Of a DNA stretch of 64,000 bases, positions 35,201-45,916 are shown piece by piece. The number at the start of each line of letters is the position of its first letter. Within the stretch, counting starts at the first letter, position 1. This stretch comes from Pomacea canaliculata (Eukaryota; Mollusca; Gastropoda; Architaenioglossa; Ampullariidae): NCBI RefSeq assembly GCF_003073045.1, contig NC_037595.1, positions 4,762,227-4,826,226 of the forward strand, in the 5' to 3' direction. Under the pieces are notes generated by a model, which saw only the letters and a list, made by a program, of their open reading frames with translations, did not search any database and was not told the DNA's origin. A program made the position numbers and the translations under genes.

Positions 35201-38005
35201 CCTTTGTTAAGCTAAACTTCAAACATTTTTTGAATTATCGAAACATTTACCTTGACCTTTAAACAGACTGCAAGAAAATGCAGTTAGTAGAAAGGATGAA
35301 AATAAAGACTACCCCTGCACATTTTGCTGAAACTGTTTATGCTGTGCAATAACATCCTTGCAAAAGGCAAAATAAACTCTCATGGTCACTGATGTTGCAC
35401 CAGTTTAGGATACAGAGAATGGCCTTCAAAATCAGCTTAATATCTTAAAAGAGATGTCAAATAAACAGCAATTAGGGTTAATTTAGATAAACATTATTAC
35501 TCTAGTTTATGGAATGATGTCCAGGTTTCTGCCACAATTGTACAGAGTGTCAAATTATGGCTGCATATTTTATAAGAGATTACCATTCAAAGCCTACATT
35601 ACATTAAAATCTGAATCAGGTCAGGTCAGTCCCATGCCCGGTCCGGGCGTAGGGGGGACCGTCCGGCAGCAGCAACAGACAGAATTTTCCACCCGGTCCT
35701 GTCTTGAGCAGATGAGAGCAGGTCTGGCATCTCGCGTTCGGTCCATTCTTTAATGTTGGTGACCCAGCTTTTCCTCGGACGACCACGACGACGGCTCCCT
35801 TCGAGGGTTCCTTGTAGGATCGTCTTGGACAGGGTGTTGTGGCGGGTGACGTGACCGAACCAGGCGAGCTTGCGCCGCTTCACTGTTGCCAGAAGGGTCA
35901 TGTGGCCCACGAGGGAGGTTACGGTGCTCCGTACGTATGCGTTGGTCTTGTGTTCGCGGTACGAGATGCAGCAGCTTTCTCAGGCACTTGTCTCAAAGGC
36001 CTGGAGCTTCTTTTCCGTTGCGGCAAGCAGCGTCCAAGTCTCGCAGCCGTAGAGTAGGATTGACACTACGAGGGACTTGTACAGCCTGTGCTTGGTACTG
36101 AAGCTGATTGAGTTGCTTCGCCAGATCCTATCCAGCCTGACATTGCGGATGTTGCCATACCAATCCTGATACGGATCTCTGCTGTACAGCAACCATCGCT
36201 AGTCAGGTGGCACCCAAATACTTGAAGCTGTTGACCTCTCCAGTTCTGGCCGTTCATGACGATGTTGCTGCTGCTGTCGGTGGTGGAAATAATCATTACT
36301 TTGCTTTTTCTGACTTATTTCCATGCATAGGCCCCGCTCGCCTGGAGAGTCTGTCCGTCAAATCCTGAAGTTCGTTGTTACTGCCTGCCATGAGGTCAAT
36401 GTCATCTGCAAAGCGGAGGTTGCACAGGGTCTGCCACCAATGGAGATTGAGGTAAGGTGGTTGTGGAGGGTGTCTTGCATGATTTTTTCAAGGAAGATGT
36501 TAAAAAGGATGGGAGAGAGTAGGCACCCTTGACGGACCCCGATCGTCATCGCGAAGAACTCGCCTAGTTGGTTGTTGAGTAGTACCGCGCTGGAGGCGTT
36601 CTTGTAGAGTGCTGCTACCATCTGGATCAGTCCCTCCTCTATGTTGAATGATCTCATGACCTGCCAGAGTCCATCGTGCCAGACACAAATCTGAATAACC
36701 TGAGCAATATGACTCAGTCTTCGACAGTCTGCTATTTACTGTTTCTTTATGGTCTTGGATACATCTGAACGAATCAAGGTGTTGGAGATGCAGATCTTTT
36801 TTGTTCTAACACATAAAAAGAGATTACAGGACTATTATCAGCAAGACTGATACTTGAATATTTTCTTCAAGAAGTATAGGAGTTTTATTCCCCATTTAGG
36901 TATAATTTTACAGTAAGCCCATCTACAAGAAGTGTAAGAAATACCAACATTAGAAATATATTAAATTTAGACTATGTGTCTTCTACTTCATGCCTGAAGA
37001 CACATGCAAACCATGTTAACATCAATATTAATTATCTATTTTGTAGATATGAAGGAAACAGAGCTACGAGCTACGTATTTTTCTATTCATGGCATGTTGA
37101 TTTATGAAAAAAATATATACCATGAAATTTTGTAGATATGAACCATACATTCAACACTACATTACTTATTTTTAAGGCCTTAATTTGTGTATCAACAATC
37201 ATTTAAATATCAGTCATTTAAATGATTTGTAATCTGATCGTATGCCTGTATAAAAAAGTTATTAATCTCCATCCCTTCCTATGTGGAGCTGACAGTCTGA
37301 GCATTTGTTGTTATTGCTTGCTAAATACCCAAGGACGAAGAAGCTGAATGAACTGGTCGGTCAAAATCTAATCGTCTAATTAATGACACCAATAAAACGG
37401 TGCAAACTCAGATTGTTTGGCCATGAAATCCACCACCACATTTTTGTCTAAGATCATTCTTTGGAGGAGGCATGCAGGCGCCTGTATGAGCTGAGGAAGA
37501 AATAGCTGGCAAACATTAATGGTAACCGAAGAACGCGTGACTTAATGTTTATTGTCCCTCAGTAATTAAAGCCCTCAGTGGCTTAATGCTTTGTCAACCA
37601 CTGGATCTACCCAGTCCCTCCCCTCTATTGCCCCACGACTACAAGATAACATGGTTATCAAGTTTTAAGTCAGGAATTGAAGGATACTATCCATCCATCA
37701 GGAACCTTTCCACCAATCTGAAACAGAACATATCTGCTATAACAGAAAAGCTATATTAAGCGAAAACATATTAAATTACATGAGCATGTAGCTTAGGTTG
37801 CAGCGAAACAAGTATAGCGACTAGTCAAACCCTCCAACGCAAGTTTACTTAATTGTCAAACAAAAGTGTAAAAAAATTCAAAGCAGCCAAAAAACACTGC
37901 GTACTTGGATTTTCCAACAGCACTGTCCCCAAGACAGATAACTTTAACGCGAATCTCCCCTGAGTCATCTGGTTTGTCGTAGTCAGGCTGCGCTACTTGC
38001 GCCAT
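32168..38005 (-). CDS. RABL2: RABL2 (Rab-like protein 2) small GTPase
   Basis: Eight minus-strand exons: 38005-37905, 37717-37688, 35195-35116, 34607-34528, 34279-34168, 33395-33298, 32964-32881 and 32275-32168. All are GT-AG with matching phases and give 230 aa, close to the family length. G-motifs: G1 GDSAVGKS (residues 26-33), G2 Thr in LSTYALTLF (about 51), G3 DTAGQE (74-79), G4 NKID (131-134), G5 SAS (158-160). Family-typical segments include HACILVFDTTRKVTYKNL and FMDE-like IMDEIMQELE. No C-terminal prenylation cysteines are present, as in RABL2. The family acts at the cilium base with CEP19 and the IFT-B complex and in sperm tail assembly. I chose the MAQVAQP start because its position matches RABL2; an in-frame ATG lies 29 codons upstream. 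It is convergent with SHANK. Confidence 0.97.
32881..32964 (-). CDS. RABL2: RABL2 exon 7: C-terminal helix
   Basis: Acceptor tttcag/TTG and donor TTGGAG/GTAAAC. 28 codons, from LFRDAIKAAMKYK to MDEIMQELE. Confidence 0.95.
33298..33395 (-). CDS. RABL2: RABL2 exon 6: SAS (G5) motif
   Basis: Acceptor ttatgcag/TG and donor GTAAGG/GTGAGT. It encodes TFNFAKKHNMPFYFVSASDG, which closely follows the RABL2 consensus. Confidence 0.95.
34168..34279 (-). CDS. RABL2: RABL2 exon 5: NKID motif
   Basis: Acceptor tttttacag/GTC and donor GATG/GTAAAA. It ends with the guanine-specificity motif NKID. Confidence 0.96.
34528..34607 (-). CDS. RABL2: RABL2 exon 4: DTAGQ switch II region
   Basis: Acceptor gtgattag/AT and donor ATATTG/GTGAGT. 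It encodes DFWDTAGQERFNNMHPSYYH and HACIL. Confidence 0.96.
35116..35195 (-). CDS. RABL2: RABL2 exon 3: switch I region
   Basis: Acceptor ggcttag/C and donor GTTG/GTAAGT. It encodes KPQQLSTYALTLF and the following beta-strand. Phase 2 in, phase 1 out. Confidence 0.95.
35613..36690 (-). mobile_element. 5'-truncated non-LTR retrotransposon (LINE) in RABL2 intron 2
   Basis: The minus strand carries reverse-transcriptase pieces in several frames: GVRQGCLLSPILFNIFLEKI (about 36560), FADDIDLMAG with the catalytic FADD (about 36400), LYKSLVVSILLYGCETWTL (about 36060), and a C-terminal KLAWFGHVTRH ... GRPRKSW segment (about 35850). Frameshifts and the missing 5' half show that it is dead. The 3' end is followed by short repeats of TGACC (minus strand), a tail type seen in some LINE clades. 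It is inserted in the same direction as RABL2 and has a higher G+C than the intron. Confidence 0.9.
36691..37687 (-). other. Remainder of RABL2 intron 2
   Basis: A/T-rich intronic sequence; nothing recognised. Confidence 0.5.
37688..37717 (-). CDS. RABL2: RABL2 exon 2: 30-nt micro-exon
   Basis: Acceptor tctgtttcag/A and donor GGATA/GTATCC. It encodes only the end of K34 and LVERFLMDGY. The residues match the LMERFLMDGF segment of RABL2 and supply exactly the phase needed between exons 1 and 3. It is too short for ordinary gene finders. Confidence 0.93.
37905..38005 (-). CDS. RABL2: RABL2 exon 1: N-terminus and P-loop
   Basis: ATG at 38005, donor CCAA/GTACGC. It encodes residues 1-34, with the P-loop ICLGDSAVGKSK at the end, and leaves in phase 2. 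Confidence 0.95.
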
Positions 38006-40167
38006 GCTTGTTGTCAAAGAATGCGCCGACTGAAGGAGCATGGGATACTTCCGGTTCGTCTGCTCGTGAATGCGATAAAGCTTGGTTAGCAACCAAGTTA
38101 TGTTTGTCTACACTGCTCCAATTTTTTTGAAACGCTCACTTTAAAATTAAAAAATTTGTATAAATACTTATGAACTACGAACGACTCTATGTCTTAAAAA
38201 GTGTATCCGAAGTCGGACCAAAAAATAAAAAAGATATATATATATAAAGATAGGCAATGTTGAAAGATCTGTAGAACATTTTCTTCTCATGTGTTCAGGC
38301 TGCAATTTCTATATTGAACAATTTATATCTGACCACCTTATGTACATAACTAAATTTCTTATTGTTGAAACAGTATATTTATTTATTGGTGGTATGCATG
38401 GAAATGCATGCATGTGAATGACATTTTCTAAGTAGTTTAAATGTACTTCTAATTTTATGACCATTGATCGACCTTTCCAAAGTTCTGCATATATATCTTT
38501 GTTGTTACTTCATCAAAATCACATCAGTTACCTCCCAGGACTTATCACTAAAGTGTGATGATTTGTTGGGTCCTATGATTCGAATGTCTAACAAAACAGT
38601 CATTTCCCTAGATGGTAAAGAGATATACATCTAAAATAAATTGCATAAGTATTACGGTGATGGTATCAAAAACAATTAGTGAAAGCTAGTTCTCACAAGC
38701 ACTGTGCCTAACCTCACTGCACAGGATATTTCAAAGAGTAGAAAGCTGGTTATCCAAGAAATATATGCCACACTGATAAACTGATAGAGAGGTTTGTTTT
38801 ATAGAGGAAAGTAGACTTTATAATTGATATCAAAGACATTACTGTAGGAGCTCTAACTTCTTAGTAGTTTCTCTGTTAATTCCTGTCCTCAAATCAGCTC
38901 TTATTTCGTAGTAGTTTCTCTATTAATTCCAATCCTCAAATCAATAGTATTCTTTCCAGGCACTTTCTTTTTTCTGCTATGTTAATTACAGTGCTTTCTT
39001 TTGTCAGAAGCTGTTTCACACATAGAAAGTAAACAAGCCATGCAAGTCCTAACATTTAACTGAACAAAGATCTCAGAATGTCACAGCTTGGCTTTGCAAT
39101 ACATAATCTAGAGTAAATCAAATGTAGTCAACACGCAGGAAAAATAATCTTCTTACACAGTAACATGTATAAAATAACAAATTAATGAGAAATGAGAAAC
39201 ATTTTTATTTGCTTTATCCAGATTAATGCGAAATGTATTTATTGATATTTTATTATAAATTTTAATTTTTAAAAATCACAAAATAAAAAGATGGCTCAGG
39301 TGGAAAATATTAACACACCACATTTCCAGAGAATGACAACAACAAGAATTTTCTCAATTTGAGACCAAACATTTTATATTAAATTAAAGAAGTAGAAAAA
39401 TGCATGTCACTCTTACTAAATCCACAAGCAAAGATCCATAATGCTTATAAACAACACTTACATAATCAAATGTCACCAAAATCTGCACAAACACGCACCT
39501 AAAAAACTCACAAATGTCTGAAGTGTATTTATATACATTAAATTATGAAATATAAAGGTAAAATGGTAGGAGTTAAAACTGTTCATTTTATGAAGACTTC
39601 ATCATGATAATAAATTTAATATTAATATAATGTTCTGATTTATCAATTACTCATTGCGATACACCCACTGACTGCATTATAAATGAGAAAGTTTCAATCA
39701 ATCATAATCAGATTTCTTCAAAGCTTTTAATACATTCATTCACCATTTGATCAATTTATTATGACTGGCAATATATCATCATTTAAAAACAAGAAATAAT
39801 TACATATTTATAATAGGAATATTCTATTCATTCCCGTATAACATACAACATCAAGAATATAAGAAATTTGGACTCAAAAAGAACAGTCAATTAATTAAAT
39901 AAAGTTCAACATAGCATGGTAGGAGAACCATGCAGTATAACCTGCCACAACATTTCGATATGATGAAAGACCAGATAATGCAACATGGTTATATAATACT
40001 GGTGAGATTTTCACTCACCAATTTATCAGACTGTAGGTACACTGTATGCCCATCACAGTTAAAAGGAACTTAGTAATTATTCTTCAAAATTCTGTTTAAT
40101 TGTGAAGTCATAACTTCTATTTCCTACCACAGTATAAGCTTTGGTTCAAAAACTGAGCAAGACTTAT
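38006..40167. other. Intergenic region between the RABL2 5' end and the PhyH-family 3' end
   Basis: Very A/T-rich with no coding evidence. The RABL2 promoter should lie in the first few hundred bases. The PhyH 3'-UTR probably occupies the upper part; on the minus strand an AATAAA lies near 39759, about 410 bases after the stop. Confidence 0.5.
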
Positions 40168-40342
40168 TTAGAGTTCCCATTGCTTGCGCAGCTCCTCCAT
40201 GGTGATACGCCGTGCATGGCCTGTGGAGGAGTCTGAGTTCTTTTGGAGGCTAGCATCATTAGAATAGAGCCCATACTGTGAACTGACTGGCTGCCTCACA
40301 CCCATGAAGCGGGAATCTGCCTGCTCACTTGCTGGCTGCCAC
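40168..40342 (-). CDS. PhyH-family exon 9: C-terminus
   Basis: Acceptor ttcttgtag/G. It encodes WQPASEQADSRFMGVRQPVS to EELRKQWEL, with TAA at 40170-40168. Confidence 0.93.
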
Positions 40343-43300
40343 CTACAAGAATAATAATAATAAAAATATCAATGATGACATACCAGTTGCTGAAAGGTGT
40401 TTTTTAGTTAATTTTAAAGTCTAGGCAAAGGAGAGTTATGAGTGTCTGAGCTAGGTCTCTGCTTGGCTTAGAAAAATTTTATTCAAAGCCATTCAAAAGT
40501 AGTCAGCAAGTAAACAAAAATCTCATACTGCTACATGCGAAACATCTGGCATTAATAATAGTTATAATGAAGAAAATTTCTATAGCACCTTTCTCCACCA
40601 TTAAGAACTCAAAGTGCTTAACACAAAACTCATCACACATACATGTTAAATGCTAGCAGCATACAGTTGTCATTTCTGGAATCGACGAATTATGAGGACA
40701 AGAGTTTTTCTTCTCTTTAGTCTGACCATGATCACTTATATATTGAAAACATCGATAATAGCCTCATTATGAGACCACCCACCATTAACCAATCTTTAAA
40801 AAAATACAGGTTGCTATATTGTGTGCTCTTCATCTAAATATAGCAAGGGAGATGATAATTCTCAGTAGCAGAACGAAGGTCTCATATTATCTGACCTTGG
40901 CTTAACAACAATACCAATAATCAATTTTATGAAATTGCTCATTTGGAGGAATGCTCAATGTTCTTGTGAAAAATCCCTTTGAAAAGCAAAGCTGAAAGTA
41001 GTCCATATACAAAGAAACACAAACAGCAGCATACAGACAACACAGCTGCAAATATAAATAAAGTGCATGGAAGGGAAAAACTGAGGATTGAGCAGAAGAG
41101 TTTTTTTGAGTATAAAGGGTATTTTCAAAGAGGTGGGTGCTGAGGCCAGGCTTAAAAGCTTCAGATGTAAACATGGTTTGACACAGCTTAGAAATTATCT
41201 GCAGATATTCAAATGTAGTTAACAAGCAAGACTAAACCTCCTCACAAAAAAGTAATGGCAAAAGCAGGTGGCATGAACTGATCTTACAAATAAATATAGT
41301 AACCCACTGCAATTAAACGGACAAGTTTAAGATTTATACCTTGTGTCACAGCTGATGCGAGCAAACTGGGTGGTATTTGTTGTTGACATATGAACAGTTC
41401 TGAAATGAAAACATCACATTCATACTAAACTGAATGTTCTTTATGTTAAAGCTATTGACATATGAACAGTTCTGAAATGAAAATATCACATTCATATTAA
41501 ACTGAATATTCTTTATGTTAAAGCTATTTAAAGTCATTACAGTCCAAAAACTTTGACAACCTGCAAATAGAAACAGTAACAGTCTAGGGATTATGAATGC
41601 TTAATCTCTCTAGTATCTACATAAAAAAAAGTAATAAAAAAGTAATTTTAATTTTAAGATATTTTAAATATATAGTAATTTTAAAAAAGTAATAGCACAT
41701 CAAACAGTAAATTCTGTTGTTCAAATAATTACCTCATGGGGAAAATAAGAACATCTCCAGCTTGAAAATCTGTTGTCAGCCATCTGCCCCCAAACTTTTC
41801 CGTGATTTCAAATGGGTCCTTTGTGAACCAACCTGTTCCTGTACACAAATGAGTCAGGAATGAACTAAAAATAATCTTTGAAAGAAAACTTTAAACACCT
41901 AGCCTGTTTAGAAAAGCGTCAACTTTTCTTATTAGTAACAAAAACATTTACATCATTTGCTCTTACCATCAAGGTTAGCATCATCAACATCCAAGTTGCC
42001 ATAAGTATCTTGGAACTTCTCAAAGCTGCATGAACATTAAAGATCAAAAGTGATTTATATTTGCACAACAGGTGACATTTCAAAGCATGGATAGAGTTCT
42101 ATATATGCGTGATCTATTTTTAAAAATTAGTTTTTATTGCTTAACAACGCAATTGATATTTTCATGGTTACAATGTCTTGCTTTGTACTAATGATGATAA
42201 TTTATGCAAGCCAGAAAAGTTATAATGAAATTAGTTTGCATTTCTTGAGTTTATTCATGTATAACTAACAGGTATTATAATAATAAATAATAAGCAGCTT
42301 TTGGCATAATTGATAAATCAAATAATATAAATTCCTTTTAAAAATGCAAGATAATTTCTAGTCACCCTGGTAGCCGATGAGAGCCCTCACACACTGCAAG
42401 AACACCCATCTCAATAGGAACATCTCCAATAGGGGTCCACATAGTCAGCAAATTACTGGACCCTTTGCCCATATAGACCCTGTCCACATGTGCTCCAGTG
42501 AATCCGTTGTTAGGCATGGCCCTACCACACAGAGGACCCAAATTTTCTTGAAAAGAATAAAAATGTGATAAAGCTGCTTATATAATCCCAATTCTGCACA
42601 CAAAAAATCATACTTTGTAATTTCTAGCCAAAATGCATATTTTATTAAAGATAGGCCAATGACTGAAAAATAAAGATTTACTTTTGGATAGAATGGTGTC
42701 AGAATTAACCGATCTCCTGTTATTATGACTGTAGTAATGGTATTCCTTCACTCAAACATTCCATTTCTTTTAAGACTAATTCGTCATCTATGAATTTCCA
42801 ATATTTTTTTTTACCAAAGTAAACATCAAGTTTATTATAGCTGGTAGAAGCCTCTCATTCCCAGAATTAAAAAAAAAAAAATCAGTGAATTAGTGACTCA
42901 GTCCTAGTGGAGTTAGTTTCATTATATAACACTACCCTTGTGATTTTTTTAAACATTAAAAAAAAATCTAAAGTAGGTGTATAAAATGCTACATGCATAT
43001 TTGTTCCCTTGGTCAGTTGAAAGAATTTAACTGAAGTTCTTGAACAGCTCAAACAACGGGGAAGACTTACTCTGACAGTAAGAGTCATGAGTGAAGTCAA
43101 GTCAAAAAAAATATATCTCTAAGTAGTTTTAGTTTTAATTCACATTTAGTTTCATAAATAAAAATTTCTTTAAAAAATTGCAAAATGGAACACAAATTAA
43201 AAAATATTAAAAATTATCTTTTTTTATGAAAATAAAACAGCATTTAGTTACCTAAGCCATTTGTAGTCAAATGTAATCACCTTTTCACCAAAGTATTTTT

Positions 43301-45916
43301 CAAAGAAACCAAAGGCTGTGGAAAAAAACCATCTTTATACTGTGAAATAACTTAGGATGCACTAATCAATGCATCTGACAAGGACATACATATTTACACT
43401 CACATCCATGTATGCAAAGGTGTACAACCATGTACACATATGTACAGAGAGGCAGGGATGATGGGAGAAAATAGGAGAGGGGAGAGGGTATTTGGTGTTT
43501 TATGCTGAGCCAGCAACTAAAACTATAACAGGGCAAGGCAGCCAGCTCTGTAAACAGATGCCACTTGCAGAGAAAGAACAACGTCACTTAGACAAGAATT
43601 GAACCCAGGTCAGCCACTGGACCACCCTAGGAGAGTGGGAAGAGGGAGAGAGAGGACATATGAGGGGAAAAGCAATGGTGTTAAAAGTGGGGAAGTGATA
43701 AAAAATGCAAAATAAAAAGCAGTTTTAATTTATTTTGATTCTGTCTCCTTGGTCATATGTCAATGTGAATCATTTTACCACAGCTTTCTATATATTTATA
43801 ATTATTCGCTATTCACAATTTACTTAACTTTTCTGTGCAGACTACAACATAAACTGCTAGTCATATTAGAGCTTTCAAGTTTGACTCCTTAAAAAAATTA
43901 AACTGTGGAGGTGATACTACAAACGCAGAGAATACTCACCACGTTGTCCTTCGAATACTGCATGAATTGCTGGGGAGTTGGTGAGGTCAGTATTACCCTG
44001 AAATGATTGTTTAAAGGTAGAATAACTGATAAAATGTTTCAATGTAAGATGGTAGTTTTTATACACCTATTTATCAAGAGATTGAAGTTATGATGAAAAT
44101 ATCTGCAGCTATATACAAACTTTTGCCAAGCCCTTTTTGGCTGCAGTCTACACTTTGTCCATGACCAGCAAACATTATGCTAACTTTTTGTGGTATTTTA
44201 AGGATGCTATGTTTTTGACTAAAAACAAATTTAAACAAGTCTTCTTTTTAATTTTTTTTTCCTCAGCTGGTAATCTCAGGTGACTGGTCTAGCAGTAATA
44301 CTACACTAAAATAAAATAAAAAAAACAAAATCATGGAATAAAAAGAATTTTGCAATGTCATATATGCTTGCCTCCATAAAAGGAACACATCCCACACCAC
44401 ACCCTGGATGTAGAACACCATCTTGCCATGGTGCTGTGCTACTCAGCCTGTTTTCACCACTCTCCCGGATAAAATTCAGAACTGCAAGTCTTGCTTGAAG
44501 AACTTCCTCTCTATTATGGAACCCTCGGATGTAAAGGTAGCTGAAGTCATAAAAGTATACAATGCTAATCTGGTGAACAAAGTTTCTAATAGTTTAACTT
44601 TCTCAATTTATTTATAATTATTTGTGCCAGATATGAAATGTTGCTACATGTGTCAAATAACTTTACTGTTTATAAGGTATCATCACTATTTTGAAGAGTT
44701 ATGATTTTTTTTAAAAAGGCCTATATATGATGCACTTTAAATGATTAATGATATCTAGGCATCCATACCTTATGACAGACATACTAATAATTGAAGAAAG
44801 CCATCTAATGATGTGCATACAAAAGCTATAACTACTGCTAGATTTGCATCAACATAGTACTTAACAGAAAATAGTACTCGCTTGAATAGGACCTTTACTT
44901 GATTGGTCACTGGTCGATTTGTCCATTTACCGTTTTGACCATGAAAGAGTGGATTTGACCACAATGCTTAGTCTACAACCCAGATATGAGTCTGTTTAAC
45001 CGCTGGCCTTGGTTGAGTCACTAAAAGATACAAAATACTACAAAGACACCCTAGTGGCCTAATTGATACCTTTATTCCGGGGAGACAATTACATACAAGG
45101 GAAGTTTTGTTGGCATCATTGTCTAGAAAATTTCAGTCTAACACCACACAAACCATTAGTGTGATGTTTTCCAGTATGTACCTATTATCTCTGAAGTGTT
45201 TCTTGTGTAATTTTTTTTCTTCATTGACATTGAAAAATAAAAGGCAATACGCCTACATCAGTACGTGTTTAGAGAATGTTCACACAGATCTGTTTTTAAT
45301 TCTGTATTTGTTAGAAATATTTATTATTATTTTTAACTGTAAAGACGGTAGCAAACCTTATAAACATCAGGTTTAAACAGATAAAAACAATATCTTAAAA
45401 AACTGAAACTGCACGACGATTCTTAAAACAGTAGAAACTAATATATATTATCTAAAACAAAATTGATGGATGCCTAGCATTAATACTGTATATGGCAATA
45501 TAAGGGATCGACCCTCCTCGATTACCTTCCCAAACTCCTCCCCTTGCAGATGTAAATGGTTCATGTCATCAATGTAAATATCCCAAAACTGTAATCAAAA
45601 CAGGTACTTTATAAACAGTGATAAATTTATACCGTGATCCAATAATGGGCTAATGTTATAATCGCTCGTCCCCGCCCCCCCGGGAGAGGAATTAGCAGAT
45701 ATACACAATAACACATACAGTGTACACATGTTTATATATATATTCGATAAAATAGAAATAAAACATGCTTCACCCTTTGTCATCCATACGACGGTGCAAT
45801 GCTTCCACATCATGTAAAATGGAATTACAGTCTTCAAGTTGCTGTAGTTGCTCGGACGGATACGAAACAACTCGTGGCCCGAGCTGAATGTTTCTCGTGG
45901 TCCCAGCTGCGGCCAT
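40168..45916 (-). CDS. Phytanoyl-CoA dioxygenase (PhyH) family protein
   Basis: Nine minus-strand exons: 45916-45774, 44540-44372, 43997-43940, 43315-43252, 42521-42366, 42025-41967, 41838-41733, 41399-41340 and 40342-40168. They make 329 aa with all phases in agreement. The protein is a non-haem Fe(II)/2-oxoglutarate oxygenase: iron ligands H156 and D158 in GAHVDRVYMGKG and H255 in RTVHMSTTN, with R266 (FARISCDTRW) as the expected 2-oxoglutarate-binding Arg. The core segment DGVLHPGCGVGCVPFME and the DFQAGDVLIFPMR turn before the second iron histidine fit the family. No signal peptide or membrane segment is seen; the substrate is unknown. I preferred the ATG at 45916 (AACATGG context) over an in-frame ATG at 45958. 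It is not a clear orthologue of human PHYH or PHYHD1. Confidence 0.92.
41340..41399 (-). CDS. PhyH-family exon 8: second iron histidine
   Basis: Acceptor catttcag/A and donor ACAAG/GTATAA. It encodes TVHMSTTNTTQFARISCDT, with H255 and R266. The acceptor and first bases lie in a 72-bp tandem duplication. Confidence 0.93.
41383..41526. repeat. 72-bp tandem duplication over the exon 8 acceptor
   Basis: The blocks 41383-41454 and 41455-41526 differ at only a few positions. Both start TTGACATATGAACAGTTC and end TTATGTTAAAGCTA. The unit carries the last bases of the intron, the AG acceptor and about 17 bases of exon 8, so a second copy of the splice acceptor lies 72 bases further into the intron. 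Confidence 0.9.
41733..41838 (-). CDS. PhyH-family exon 7
   Basis: Acceptor tgtacag/GA and donor ATGAG/GTAATT. It encodes GTGWFTKDPFEITEKFGGRW and then DFQAGDVLIFPM. Confidence 0.93.
41967..42025 (-). CDS. PhyH-family exon 6
   Basis: Acceptor catgcag/C and donor GATG/GTAAGA. It encodes FEKFQDTYGNLDVDDANLD. Confidence 0.93.
42366..42521 (-). CDS. PhyH-family exon 5: HxD iron-binding motif
   Basis: Acceptor gtggtag/GG and donor ACCAGG/GTGACT. It contains GAHVD (iron ligands H156 and D158), then LTMWTPIGDVPIEMGVLAV and CEGSH. Confidence 0.94.
43252..43315 (-). CDS. PhyH-family exon 4
   Basis: Acceptor cacag/CC and donor CTTAG/GTAACT. It encodes AFGFFEKYFGEKVITFDYKW. Confidence 0.93.
43480..43640 (-). 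mobile_element. tRNA-derived SINE, copy 4 (reverse)
   Basis: On the minus strand: B-box-like GGGTTCAATTCTTG, then TTGTTCTTTCTCTGCAAGTG, GCATCTGTTTACAGAGCTGG, and the tail TTAGTTGCTGGCTCAGCATA followed by AAACACC and C/T-rich sequence. It lies in an intron of the PhyH-family gene and is the clearest copy for the body and tail. Confidence 0.75.
43940..43997 (-). CDS. PhyH-family exon 3
   Basis: Acceptor atttcag/GGT and donor CGTG/GTGAGT. It encodes GNTDLTNSPAIHAVFEGQR. Confidence 0.93.
44372..44540 (-). CDS. PhyH-family exon 2, followed by a GC donor
   Basis: Acceptor gacttcag/C. It encodes YLYIRGFHNREEVLQARLAV and on to CVPFME. The donor is GAG/GCAAGC, a GC-AG intron; no GT donor gives the required phase. 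Confidence 0.92.
45774..45916 (-). CDS. PhyH-family exon 1
   Basis: Encodes MAAAGTTRNIQLGPRVVSYP to HRRMDDKG. The donor is GACAAAGG/GTGAAG, phase 2. It joins directly to the exon at 44540 (GG/C TAC CTT TAC) to give DDKGYLYIRGF, a normal PhyH start. Confidence 0.88.

Noticed and set aside
45526..45588. Considered as a normal coding exon of the PhyH-family gene
   Set aside because: Its phase does not fit. Exon 1 joins directly to the exon at 44540 and gives the expected KGYLYIRGF sequence.
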